Source: Aspidapion aeneum
Lineage: Eukaryota > Arthropoda > Insecta > Coleoptera > Brentidae
NCBI GenBank assembly: GCA_963576565.1
Contig: OY755044.1
Coordinates: 50,673,134 to 50,737,133, forward strand
Length of the DNA stretch: 64,000 bases
Direction of reading: 5' to 3'
Shown here: in pieces, positions 34,257 to 46,397 of the stretch
Layout: every line of letters begins with the position of its first letter
How positions within the stretch are numbered: position 1 is the first letter of the stretch
Made by a program: the position numbers and the translations under genes
Notes under the pieces: model-generated
Told to the model about the DNA's origin: nothing
Seen by the model: only the letters and a program-made list of their open reading frames with translations
The model's database searches: none

Positions 34257-35681
34257 TCAAGATCTCGAAGAGGAAGGACCAACATAAGCCAAATCACTTT
34301 CTAACGACAACGAAGAAACATCGGGCGGTCTAAACGCTTTAATACATTCACGAGATTCTTCAATCTTTCTTACTTTTTCGATTAACTCAAAAGGTTCATT
34401 CAACTTCTCTTGGTAATACGGAAGAATATTTTCTCTTAAAATCTGCATTCGTAACTCATCAGGTACTGGAGTAGGCATTCTTTCAAACAAACTAGTCATA
34501 ATTGCAACATATAATCCAATCGACTCACTTTGACCTTGAGTTCTAGCTTCAATTTGTTTCCAAAGAGCTCTTGCTGATTTACAATATTCCTGCTTCAATA
34601 AAGCAACCAATTCATTCCAATTTCTACTATGCTTTCGTATCATTCCAAAAACTCTTAAAGCATCACCATCAAATAAATCCCGAGCAGAATCAAACAACTC
34701 TTCTTTAGTAACATTCCTGCTAATGCAATATTCATCAACTGTCTCCAAGAAAGCATTAAAACTTTCATTTTCTAAACCGCGAAACTTTACATTCCACTTA
34801 TGCACAGGAACACTTTCTCTACTTCTGTTGAACCTTGAGAAATCCATACTTGGATTTTGATTATTATTGGGATCAGGTATTTGCGAAAAAGATTGAATAC
34901 TTGATTGTGACACTCCAGAAGAAAATATAGGATTAGACAACAAGGCTTGTTGTGTTGCTAACTTACTTGAACCCGCAGTAGGAATTCTCGCAAAATTAGT
35001 ATTAACACCTGAGTTAGGTTGCATCGCATAAGGATATGTCAAGCAAGAATTTGACTGTGTCATAGCAATTGGATTCCTAGCACTCGAAGCAAAATTTTCT
35101 AAAGCATTTATACTATTTAAAGCTGTGGCATTTTCTACTACTGAGTTTGAAGCAACATTAGTTTCAGAAACACTATGAATACTGTTGACAGTAGAATCTA
35201 TCACGCGACTTATAACAGGAGATACAGACATACTAGTACCTATAGCAGTAACATTTGTACTATTGTATACTAAATCTGAATTATCATAATTACTTTTCTC
35301 TTCTTGGTCCTCAAAAGTAACTGCATTTGTGTGTGTTTCACTATGTTGTATCGCATGTAGTCTAGTTTTATACTTAGAAATCAATTCAATTATTTGCCTC
35401 AAAAGTGTACCTCTGCTTTCCATTATACCTACATCATCAGACTTAATATACTCTATACGCGTATATGTGTGCAAAAGTTTTGTTTCTAACTTCTTACTTT
35501 GTTTCGTTAAACCAGTAAAAGAATCAATTAATTTCGTAATCTCTGCTATCTTATTTGAACAACAAGCCAACTCTTCTTTCAAGTCAAACTCAACACTCAA
35601 AATAAGGGAAGATTCTCTGTCCATTGCTAGAGCACCTCGTAAACTACATCTTAATGCATCAGCATTATCACTCTCTCTCAT
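34257..35681 (-). CDS. gag of element D, long open part
   Basis: 474 codons from the ATG at 35679-35681. The first ~130 residues are charged and helical (ETKLLHTYTRIEYIK..). A Ser/Asn/Thr-rich linker follows (about 140-290). The retrotransposon-gag fold comes next: VHKWNVKFRGLENESFNAFL, ARDLFDGDALRVF, WNELVALLKQEYC, ARALWKQIEARTQG and SIGLYVAIMTSLFERM. It forms the particle shell. The frame ends before a recognisable zinc knuckle, so it is probably truncated by a frame change near 34250. Confidence 0.85.
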   Translation of the reverse strand: MRESDNADALRCSLRGALAMDRESSLILSVEFDLKEELACCSNKIAEITKLIDSFTGLTKQSKKLETKLLHTYTRIEYIKSDDVGIMESRGTLLRQIIELISKYKTRLHAIQHSETHTNAVTFEDQEEKSNYDNSDLVYNSTNVTAIGTSMSVSPVISRVIDSTVNSIHSVSETNVASNSVVENATALNSINALENFASSARNPIAMTQSNSCLTYPYAMQPNSGVNTNFARIPTAGSSKLATQQALLSNPIFSSGVSQSSIQSFSQIPDPNNNQNPSMDFSRFNRSRESVPVHKWNVKFRGLENESFNAFLETVDEYCISRNVTKEELFDSARDLFDGDALRVFGMIRKHSRNWNELVALLKQEYCKSARALWKQIEARTQGQSESIGLYVAIMTSLFERMPTPVPDELRMQILRENILPYYQEKLNEPFELIEKVRKIEESRECIKAFRPPDVSSLSLESDLAYVGPSSSRS

Positions 35682-36151
35682 CTTTGTTAAGATAGTTCAC
35701 AGTTATTTTAAAACTCATCTTGATGTCAAACAGTCAATGTCAGAAAATAACCCAACAATTAAATTAATTAACTATCTGCAGCAACAAAATTTCCCCTTTT
35801 ACCTGTGCTGTTCAGCTGTTCTACGTCCAAGTTTACCTGTAAATTACTTACCTACCTGTATGTAGTGTAACATAACCTAGAAAAACTTCTCAAATCGGTT
35901 TTGTTTTGCTTTACCTTAGAGCTTATTTTTTTTTGTTAAAAAGTCCGTTAAACAAATTGAAGTGCTAAAGTTTATATAAACCAAAATTTTAAAATTGAAA
36001 GCACCCAAAATTTATGTAAAACAATCATCTGTCCCCAAATTTTTCATTTATTATTATTATTTCTTTTTGACAAAATAAAATTCAAAAAAAAATTTGTAAA
36101 CCTAGAAGTTTAAAATTTTTAAAACCTTTAAAACTCTTAAATCTCAAACAT

Positions 36152-36171
36152 GCCACACGTTGGGTACGCCA
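36152..36171 (-). promoter_or_regulatory. Primer binding site of element D (tRNA-Lys)
   Basis: Seven bases inside the 5' LTR the minus strand reads TGGCGTACCCAACGTGTGGC. The complement of the insect tRNA-Lys(CTT) 3' end is TGGCGCCCAACGTGGGGC. They agree except for a 2-base TA insertion and one substitution. Confidence 0.7.
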
Positions 36172-36200
36172 AAATTTATGTGACAACACATAAAAGGGTT

Positions 36201-36216
36201 GCTCGGCTAGCTCAGT
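36201..36216 (-). promoter_or_regulatory. U5 segment complementary to tRNA-Lys 5' end
   Basis: The plus strand reads GCTCGGCTAGCTCAGT, matching 15 of 16 bases of the tRNA-Lys 5' end (GCCCGGCTAGCTCAGT). The element RNA (minus strand) is therefore complementary to the acceptor/D-arm region of the same tRNA that the primer site uses, about 30 nt upstream of it. The copy in the other LTR is at 10903-10918. Confidence 0.55.
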
Positions 36217-37487
36217 TTTATATTGCTCTAAGATAAATCAAAAGACAAAAAAAAAATTAAATCTTTGTATTTATCTAAATTCCTAAATACAATAATGTAT
36301 TCAAGTAAGGTTCCAGCTTACTGAAAGCAAAATAAAAAAATAATTCATCATCATAAATGTTTTAAAATTAAATAAGTTCATAAGTTAATCACCCTATGTT
36401 AAGTTTGGGTTGGTCACCTTAATCTACCAACACTTGTTGGTCGCCTTAATCTAATCAACAGTAATTGAGATCCGGTCACCTTACTTTAGACCGAAATATG
36501 GTCACCTTAAATCTTAGACCCAAGTGGTCACCTTAACTTAATCTGTTAAATTTTACTTAAGCAAACCTAACTTATTATTTTCATTGCCAATTGAAAATTT
36601 ACATACATAGTCGTATTGCTATTTATTTAATTTTATGCGTGGGAGTTTTATTATTATTTATATTAGAATGTAATTAAGTTTCTTTATATAAGAACGTCTT
36701 TTCAGATTATTTTTCTAAAAGAAAATATCTTTAACTTTGTAACATTTCTATTTGGAAAGATCTAACCTGCATGTTCCAATAGTCAATCTTCCAAAGTTGA
36801 CATGTCTCACCAACTATTTATAGTCAGAGGTAAATCTCTAGTATGCTGTAACCCGTGTAAGTTTCTAGAAGTACATTCATAAGAACAGCAGACGTAGAAC
36901 ATCCAACGGATTGTGCCAAAACATATTTCCCAATTCTCAAAACTTTCAGTACATGAAGTTTCCAAAACAAGGATCCAAATCCCAGAATTCTTACTAGAAC
37001 TCGAAGAACTCAAACTCCAAATCCAAGAACTCCAAGAACTCCGAGAACTCCAAGAACCCTAGTATAAGAAAATACTGTTGTAATTATCCGATATACAAAT
37101 TACAGAATTTTGACATGTTTCTGTTGTTTCATCTTTTATTTATTTACCATAAGAATTTTATTGTATTCTCCCTTAAGAATTTATTTTTTATTTCCTTTAA
37201 GAATTTATTTTAATTTCCCTTAAGAATTTATTTATTTTCCCTTAGGAATTTATTTTATTTTCCCTTAAGAATTTATTTATTAACTGTAAGGTTATTAATA
37301 AATAAAGGAACATAAAAATCAATAACTTTTATCTAGTACACCTCAAAATTCTGGTTGTAAAATGTTAAGCTTCAACTGTCTCATACTTCAGTTACCGAAC
37401 CGAACTAAATTTGAAACTTCAAATAAGTTTTTCACTAATATACCCTATTTTACATCTGTAAATTAATCTACTAAAATCAGAATTTTG

Positions 37488-38887
37488 GTTCTTGTCGACT
37501 TAAGAGACACAAAACTAAACATTTTTCTATCGCGATTTCACTTGCAAACACTAATTTAGATATTTTTAAGCATATTTAGATGCGGATAATATCAAAAAAC
37601 ACAATTTTTTTATTAGGTTTTGCTAAAATCTAAACTATACGGAAAATCGCGTGCAAAAACTTGTATTTAATTTTGTTTACATTACAGGTGACATTACCCT
37701 GGAATAAATTTTTGATTGGAAAAAAGAAAAACAAAAATTGTGCGCCGTTGCCAAACTGCTCATGAACGCGTCCTAAATCTAACAACACAAATTGGTGAAA
37801 GATATTACAGTACATATCATTATTTTTGAGACAACTTCTTACAACTTTTTTTCGTTGGCCTATGCTATTTGTTATGGTAAACAGTTGATAACTGGTTCAG
37901 TTGGGTTTGGAATTGTTGGATTAGCTCGGGTTTGCTTAGGTTAGGTTTCATTACAATAAATTATGTTTGATCCGGTTAGGTTAGGTTTCATTACAATAAA
38001 TTATGTTTGATCCCGTAAGGTTAGGTTAGGTTAGGTTTCATTACAATAAATTATGTTTGATCCGGTTAGGTTAGGTTTCATTACAATAAATTATGATTGA
38101 TCCGGTTAGGTTAGGTTAGGTTTCATTACAATAAATTATGTTTGATCCGGTTAGGTTAGGTTTCATTACAATAAATTATGTTTCATCCGGTTAGGTTAGG
38201 TTAGGTGAGGTTTCATTACAATAAATTATGTTTGATCCAGTTAGGTTAGGTTAGGTGAGGTTTCATTACAATAAATTATGTTTGATCCGGTTAGGTTAGA
38301 TTATGTTTCATTACAATAAATTATGTTTGATCCAGTAAGGTTAGGTTTCATTACAATAAATTTGGTTTGATCCGGTTAGGTTAGGTTAGGTTAGGTTTCA
38401 TTACAATAAAATATGTTTGATTAGGTTAGGCTAAGTTTCAGTTAGGTTAGGTTTGATTTATTCAAGTTCTAGTTCAAATATGCTTTTTTGCTTAGGTTAG
38501 GTTTAGTTACAAAGTGTAGTGTTTAAGTTTTTATGCAGTTTTGATGTTTGAATAATGTTTTTAAAGTAAGTTTTTTAAATAAATCTTATCCACACAGTAA
38601 GTCTATTTTTTCCCTAATTTTGACGACTTTTGTGGCGATCTGGCAACAGTGCCTTTTTGAAACATATTTCAGGTGCATTTTGGTTGGCAGCCATGCTTTT
38701 GTTATTGATTGTTATTGAAAAAAGTGAGGTTAAACAGCTCATTTTATAAGACTTTTTTTCGATTTTTTTCAAAAAATACCGCATAATCCGCAAAATTTTT
38801 TTTTTGTAAATGTTCTTAAAAAGGCCCTTTTTAAGCCTAAAAAAAAATTTCACAAAATTCGTGTGTCCGTTAAGTCGACAGGCCCCC
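37488..38887. mobile_element. TIR element with minisatellite
   Basis: Left end near 37490 (CTTGTCGACTTAAGAGACAC) mirrors the right end (GTGTCCGTTAAGTCGACAGG). The left LTR of D has the site intact at 12207. The flank AAATTTTT (38888) versus AGAATTTT (left) suggests a worn 8-9 bp duplication. Superfamily unknown; no transposase seen. Confidence 0.7.
37935..38460 (+). repeat. ~40-50-bp minisatellite, about 11 units
   Basis: Units of TTTCATTACAATAAATTATG, then TTTGATCCGG and one to three GGTTA steps. Variable GGTTA number per unit gives 35-50 bp unit lengths. Confidence 0.9.
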
Positions 38888-40313
38888 AAATTTTTACCTT
38901 CTATTACGCAGCAAGTATTTTACAAATCATAGTAGCCATTTTCAATCGACCCGACTATATACTTTTTACACCACTAGAAGGGTTCTTCCTATTTTCCAAT
39001 TACATATAAGGCTTTTGTTGCTTTTGCCTTTGTTGAACGCCGTCTTGGCTAAAAACAAGGAATAAATTCATTTTAATAACATATTTCTCAACAAGGAATA
39101 ATGATAACTTTATAAAAGAGTTCAAAAGAATTGCTAAGAAGTTCAACACGTGGTGCTAACAATAGAACTTACCATGGAGAGGTTTTATCCCACTAGGAAC
39201 TAGAAATAACCACTTTCAATTATACCATGCCAAATACTGCACAAATAGGCACCGGCGTAACTACGGCCCCCCCCCCCCCAGAGCTCTCCAGGCCCCCCCA
39301 GAAAAATATAGCAACGAAAAGACTTTACATATAACATATCAGGAGACCAAAAATAGGTACTAACGTTACTAGACCAGAAACGTAAACTTTACAGGTCCAC
39401 CCAGGAAATATAAAAAATAAATATTTAATACTTTATTGTAAATTTTCTACATAGCCTCTTTGATTAATAATAAAATGTTGAATAATTCTTATCACTTTTT
39501 GTGCTAATGCGATTATCGTTTTCATGGCTGCCTTGATGTTTTATAGAGTATCAATATCAATTTAAGTTTTTAAAACTTTTAAACGCATATATCTCCAAAA
39601 CTAATCAACAAAATAATCCCAAGATATATATTTTTAAAATCAGGAAGACAAGGTGGTCTATAAATAACTAGTAATATACAGGTTGTTTCATTTAAGGAAA
39701 CCATCGACTGGTCAACTTTTGATTATTAAATTAAATAAATTAATTTTTTTTAACATTCCTACCCAAAGATTCTTAATCTTCGTAAAAAATTATGAAATTT
39801 TTGTATCAATCCTGTTTTGATACCTATTTTTAAAACAACAGATATGGTGTAAAAATATACGGAAAACCCTGTACAATGATACATGCCGTTATTGCCGTTA
39901 TTATATTTCATATAAAAAAAATAGATTTATGACTTTATACCTAAATAGGTAAAGTATTGATATGTATATTTCACAAAAAAACTATGTTAACGCCATCTTT
40001 ACAATTGTACAACAACTTGAAGGCAGAGAGTGTGCATTCCATCCTTCATCGCCACACTTTGCCTCTAGTCATGTCTGTCGGGTAATCTTGCTTTTTTAAG
40101 ATTTACGCTGTATTTTTATGACTGTTTGAGTGTTTTTTTTGTAAATAGCTATTATTACAGTATTCACAGATTACTGCAACGTGTTAGTAAATACTTAATT
40201 GAGAGAAAAGGTAAGTCTTAATTTAATATTAAGTATTTTCACTATTTTATTCACTCGGTTCTAAAATGCATTTTAGTTTGCTAAAATCGGTTTTTGAAAG
40301 TATTTGGTTTTAA

Positions 40314-43172
40314 GGCCGCTTGACATGGTGCATGACGCGCTGCAAAAAATTTCGGTCAAATTGTTGCCTGCAAAAAATCTCCTTTTCGTTTGACATTGTG
40401 CATGGCCATGCATTGATTCCCCAGAATCTAGGTAAAAATTCCCCAGTTTGCATGCAAGTACAGTTTGCATGCAAAAAAATGGCACCGGACCACGGAACTG
40501 TAGCATAAACTGGAATGCTAATTGGCCCCAGAAAATCTTACAAATATGACAGATTGGATGTTAAAAGAACGTAGTCACGTCAATCAAATCAATTTAACTT
40601 TTTTTAAAATGTTAAGTATTGCCTGTATAACCCGCAAATCATATGTTTTCCATATTGTTTATTACTTTCATGTTTGCCATAGTATAATATTTTGTAATAT
40701 TTGCTATTTTATGTAAAAAATTCAAGTTTTAAACTTTTGAGATTGGATTAAAATCAGCATGTTATTAAGTAAAATTTCTTACATGGTTTTTTACTAGCCG
40801 CACACAGATTGACAGAAATGATAACAAACACAAAAATTACCAGATTATTTTTGCGAAGTTCTACCGGGTCGAGTTCGTTTAATTTGTTAAATAGTGCGTT
40901 ATTTTTTTCAAAGCAAATACAAGTGCCTTTTATACATGATTAACGGTTTTGTTGTGGTCTGCTACTTACAGTCGCAACGATTTGCCGTTGTTTTCCTTTC
41001 ACCGGTAAGTTGCGTTATTTTAAGGGCTATCATTGTACCCAATATATTGCACAATGGACAAACCTAATTCTTGCATAATGACTGTCTTTTTCCTTCCTGC
41101 TTAGTATGGTAAGATGCACTAAGCACCAAATGTATCCATTGTGCTTTATGTTGCTGGGTAAATCAGTAATAAGTTGCAAGGTAAATCAGTTTTGCGTTTT
41201 TTTAATTAAATTTTATTAAATCTCTCTCTGTCAGTCAGGATTTTTATCAGGGGATATACAGGACTGGTCCCAGACTTTCAAAAATTAGGGCAGTTTAGAT
41301 GTTTAAAACATGTGGTTAGAAAAAAATCAAATTTTTTCCGTTGTGTAATACACCAGAATGTGTATCTATTATTTGTAATTCTTTGGAAAAAGAGGGGCCT
41401 GGCCCCTAGCCTTCACTCTTGGACTGCTACTGGGATATACTAGGACTTTTGGCGACCGTGAACAAAAAAACAAAAGGAAAGCATACACATGCGATACATC
41501 AGTTATAGGGTTTTTGGGTTCGCTGAATCCAAATTTGTTGATAAAAAAGATTTTGGAGTAATCTGAAGGCGTGGGGGGTATTTATTGAGTAAACAGTAAA
41601 ACTGTTTGTATGGTGACAACGAGCAAATTTTATCAAAGATTTTTTACAGATTTTGACCGCTCTGCTCAACCGTATTATAAAACTAACCAAAGACTTTTGG
41701 TCATCAGCCACCATTTTGAAATATTCAAGATGATGTCTGTAAATCGAATAATCACAGCTGATATTAGAATGTAAAGGTGTCAAAATTGTGCCTGGCACTA
41801 TTATAGCCTGACTTTTCAATAATTCTCTATTGTACCACACACACCTATGCTAGATTTAGATATTTTTTTATTTAATTTTTTCACTTTAAAATGGCCGCTA
41901 TCTTGGATTTTTTAAAATGTTTAAGGGTCATCACACGGATTAACAATATAGAGCATCCTGACTAACAAAATCTGTAAAAAAAATTCTTATACCATTAATT
42001 TCCCACTTAAGGCATAAATAGCTGTTTCGCAACCAGATTATTCCAATTCGTAACACAGTTTCCGGTCTTAGGGGGCCTGAGGCCTCTTGGGGGAGGGGGG
42101 GGGGCGAAGCCTCATGATGTCGCATTTTAAGCTATTTTTTGTGTTTTTTCCTGAAATATACACATTTCTTAAAACTGGGTAACATTTAAAATATTAAAAT
42201 ACATTTTATTGAAAACTAAAATCTTGAATAATAAAAATCTCATATAATCAAAATCTCGAAACTATAAAATATCGCTAAATCAAAAGCTTACAAAATATGG
42301 TTAAATTGGCTTGTGAGGTTGGTTGGTTATGTTATTTTTTTAGGTTGGTTGGGTCGTTTGGTAGTTTCGATATTTCGATTTTCAATATTTTGTAATTTTG
42401 ATATTTTGATTCAAAATATTTTAATTATTCGACATTTCAATTTTCAATAATAACATTTTTAATATTTTAATTGTTCAAGATTTTGATTTCTGACATTTTA
42501 ATTATCCATATTTTAGATATTCGACATTTTAATAACTTTAAATTTTAATTTTCATTTTAAAGAGTTCGAGATTTTGATATGCGATAAACTATAATTTAAT
42601 ATTGTGAATGTTACTCCTAAAAACTCTCCCAATCAACACAGTCCCTATAAAAAAAAGTGAACCAATCAAAAGTGTGTTACCCAGTTCAACCGAAAAATGA
42701 ACAGTGGATACTAGTTACTAAAGTTTTCTTCCACAGTGCTAAGAAACAGCCAGCACGATAACACCTCCCAGGTTTGCCATTTTGTTATTCAGTTAGGGGC
42801 ACATTTTTGTTTGAAGGATTTACCGCCTCAATCTGACTATCTTTCTTACATAATTTTTAAACAGTCCCATGTTTCCTTCAAAGCTTTTTTTAATTTTTAG
42901 CCTCAAAGTTTTGGGGAATTTCTAAATGTTTGTGCCGATTTGGGGATATTTTGGCAATACCAACCCATTTAACATCCCAACTGTCAAGTACATGTAGCGG
43001 TCATTTTCTTTCTACGTCATTAGCATTCCAGTTTATGTTACAGTTCCGTGCACCGGACCGATAAAAATGGATTGCCTGCAACAATCAGCTGGATTTGTAC
43101 TGCGCATGCACCTGGGCAAAATTTCATGCATTTGCCTGCAAATTTTATTGTCATGCACCATGTCAAGCGGCC
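40314..43172. mobile_element. TTAA-flanked TIR element
   Basis: Perfect 23-bp TIR starting GGCCGCTTGACATGGTGCAT on both sides, with TTAA at 40310-40313 and 43173-43176. A second inverted block (40481-40521 with 43020-43060) shares CACGGAACTGTA and ATAAACTGGAATGCTAA. TTAA duplication fits piggyBac or a PIF-like element with a 3-bp TSD. No transposase was recognised in its 2.86 kb. Confidence 0.85.
41750..41835 (+). repeat. Copy of the inverted-duplication centre
   Basis: TCACAGCTGATATTAGAATG and GTGCCTGGCACTATTATAGC match 28800-28870. Confidence 0.6.
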
Positions 43173-43528
43173 TTAAAGCATACCTGGATTACATTAAATG
43201 TCTTTCGATTTGCATATTATTTGTAAATAGGTACGTACTTTGCAGGAATTTTCTCGCAAAGTTTACGATCCGACGACGACGGTCAATCAGGCAGTCAACA
43301 ACAAAAACATTCAGGGTTCTTGAATTTCTTTGGTCAACAAATATAGCGTATTCCATTGGGAAAATTAGTGTAGCACCGGTGTGCACTGATACCGGAGTGG
43401 AAAATTTGAACAGGGTGCAATTTTAAACCTCACTTTTTTTTATATTGGTAGAAACTGAGGCATTCATTTGGGCTTAATTGATTTGGTACGTTATTTTAGC
43501 TTAAAAATGGTCTACAGTAAAAAAATAT

Positions 43529-43786
43529 ATTAGTCTGGACTTTTGTCCAAACCTGTACAAATTAATCCAGATCGCGGTTTCCCTTCCAATTAGTTCTGCT
43601 GGCTGTGAACGCAGCTTTTCTGCAATGTGCAGAATAAAACATTGGACTAGGACTACAATGGGTCAATTGCGATTCTCCAATATATCAATAATAAACATCG
43701 AAAATGATTTGATAAAACATGACATAACAGCAGACCACATTTTGGAGATATTTTCAAAACAAGCGAGAAAGTTGCACTTGATTTAA
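43529..43786 (+). pseudogene. hAT transposase C-terminal (hATC dimerisation) fragment
   Basis: 85 codons ending at TAA 43784-43786. They read FCPNLYKLIQIAVSLPIS, then SAGCERSFSAMCRIKHW, TRTTMGQLRFSNISI, INIENDL. The pattern PISSAGCERSFS..RIK..LR..M...R is the classic hATC dimerisation motif of hAT transposases of the TTF-type/DUF4371 kind. It is on the plus strand near the right end of the hAT element 39250-44791. Any upstream transposase was displaced or lost by the TTAA element. It is too short to act. Confidence 0.85.
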
Positions 43787-46256
43787 ACGATTGTATTTAT
43801 GTATTACATATTAAAAATTATTATTACCATATTAAACAGCTTTAAAAAAATGTCACGGATTTTTATTATAGTTTTACTAGCTTAAAAGAAACCGGCTTCG
43901 CCGGTTATCCTGACTTATTGCATACGTCCAAGCGTAAAGAAAATTAAACAGAAAGAATAGCTCACGAAACATGCATGCCAGTTTCGTTAAAATCGGTTAA
44001 GTAGTTTCTGAGATTAGCGGTAACAAAAAAGCCCTGTTTCCTGTTCCTTTGTGTATTGATGATGATAATTGATTGATTGATGATGATGATTCCTTACAAT
44101 CAACCGCTGTCAGCCAGGCCCCTTCTAGCCCCCCCCCCCCCAAGTCAGATGGCTAGTTACGCCGGTGTCTGTCCGTCGCGTCGCTCACTTTTTAGCCACG
44201 GAATTTCAAAAACTCCTGCGCCAACAATAACGAAATTTTCTTTGTTTTTAAACTTTTCCTCAATATACCCTAAAAATTTTCTTTTAAAAAAGCCTATAAA
44301 AATTTCGGTATATATTATCGCTAAAATTATTAACAACATTTATTAATAGCAAATAAAAAATGCAAAAAATTCAATTTTTTATGCTATATGACTCAAGATC
44401 CCTTTTAAATTACAGCTTTAGTTTGCAGATATTTGGGTTACCTGGTGCTAGAAGAACTAGGCTTTTCTTAAAATTTTCGCCTGCGGCGCATCGCATCAAA
44501 ACGCGCTTTCCCTATAAATGTATTCAAGGATTCATGTTGTTGCTGTATAGGATAAAAATAGGTATTTTTTTTACACACTTTTTTAACTTAACGTAGGTAC
44601 CCCTTTAATTAATTTTTTTTTGTATTTTTGACGTTCTTCAATTTGGTATGCTCATTTTATCTAATTTGATCAACCTTGTAGTTCTTATTGTAGTAACCGA
44701 GGTAGAAATATTTTTCTGTAAAAAATTTTGAATATGCTAGTCAGGACCCCCCTAGGCCCCCCCCAGGTCAGATAGCTAGTTACGCCGGTGCGAAATAGGT
44801 TTAGTTTCTAATATCTTGGAAATTTTTACTTAATCCCAAAACGGAAATTTTGAATTTCAAAATTTTATTAGCAAAAATTTCACCTCTTCTTATGGAAATT
44901 TTGACCGAAGAAATCATCGTCATCCCCGAAATTTCAGATGCCCAATGCAACAGGGACGGCTTATGTGCTGTTTTGATTTTCTTCGGTTCAGTTAGTTATA
45001 AACACGCATTGAATAAAAATAGACAATACTCTTAATAGAATTATTTCCATACTCAATTAATATCAACTAGGTATCACAAATCTAAACCACAATTAAAAAT
45101 ACCCCAAAATTACTTATTAATCAACAATTTACAAGAAATAGGTAATTCAAATATTCAGCTTATTTTCGTATTCTTAACATTTTCCTTCATGCTTACCTGA
45201 GCAGGTTCAGTCATTTACTCTAGTGCATCTCGCTCGAAAGTCACCCGATAGGTAAAATTTGCATGGATGCATTCACATATCAGGTGAATTTACATGCACG
45301 TGATGAACAACATCGACTAGCCAATCTCGCATCCTTCTTTCCCGCAACGCGATACAAGAGAGCTCCCAACTACATGCGTTGTGCTACTTTCAGTCATAAC
45401 ATATTGACTCGTTTAAGCAGTTTCACTCTATATGAAATCCTTGAGAAGTATTTAATCGATAAACCTCTGGCCGCGTACATTTTTTTATTATTTTTTTTTA
45501 TTATAGATGGCAGCAGTTGGCTTTTTTCTCAGCCCCAAGTGAGCCCCTAAGGGTAGGCAGCACAATTAACATGCTTCCCATTCATTTGATATTACAAAAT
45601 AAAGCAATGAACAAAAAGTGTCATTGCGTCTTTTTCTTTAGCATATAGAAGGAGAGAGTAACTTGACTTCAAGGGTTAGATCAGTAAGTTGATCACCCAA
45701 CAGCCATTTTCTTAGCAGAATGGAGTCAGATTTTGTGAATTTGGTGAGGTTGAAATATATTTTTTAAAATATGTTTTATTTTGTGGATATTTTTAGACTT
45801 TTTTGTGAAAAATTAAAGTGGTTACAGCTTGGGCATTCTTGGAATTCATTTATTCAGAAGAAAGAATTAGTTTTAGGCCGCTAGTAATTTCTGTACCTAA
45901 TGCGTAATTTCGGTAATCTTTTAATAAAAAGTTGAACATTAATTACCGTTTCAAAGGATTAGGAAGCATTCTGTTCAAACAGAAGGTAAATATTTTTGCA
46001 AACCATAATTAGGTAGTTTATAGGTATAATTAAGAAAAATGGGTAAATATATAAAATAGGGGAGACTAGGGATAGTTCATACATTTTTTAAAAATATTTT
46101 TGAATAAAAATATAGATGACATTTTTTAATATTTTTTTGCATTATAATATATAGCTTAATATGTAATGATTTTGAATGCTTTTAGTGTGACAGTTTGCTA
46201 ATTAATGTATCAATGATCCCTATATCTGTACCCCAGAGCCAGACTATGTTTGACTA

Positions 46257-46397
46257 TTTTGGTTTGAACAACCTTAATACAGGCTTAACATTGTTTGCCT
46301 AACGATGTCTATGGACTTAATATTGGTTCATATCGAGGTTATAATTAGCAAATAAAAATACATGAAAAAATAAGTATTAAGGTTGTTCAAACCAAAA
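46257..46397. repeat. Perfect 24-bp inverted repeat
   Basis: 46257-46280 and 46374-46397 are exact inverted copies (GGTTTGAACAACCTTAATAC core), 93 bp apart. Confidence 0.85.

Larger units (their letters stand above)
39250..44791. mobile_element. hAT element (CACCGGCGTAACTA ends) with nested element
   Basis: Ends CACCGGCGTAACTA and TAGTTACGCCGGTG. Flanks CAAATAGG (39242-39249) and GAAATAGG (44792-44799) are an 8-bp TSD with one change; the empty site is at about 12555 in the left LTR. It holds a hAT transposase scrap (43529-43786) and a TTAA element. A second right-type end at about 44136-44167 points to another nested or tandem copy whose left end I did not find. Confidence 0.85.

Noticed and set aside
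35329..35865. 178-codon plus-strand frame
   Set aside because: Antisense shadow of element D gag.
37935..38460. CRISPR-like array
   Set aside because: Units are contiguous with no distinct spacers, and the genome is eukaryotic; it is a minisatellite.
43067..43426. 119-codon frame
   Set aside because: It runs across the right TIR of the TTAA element; no homology recognised.
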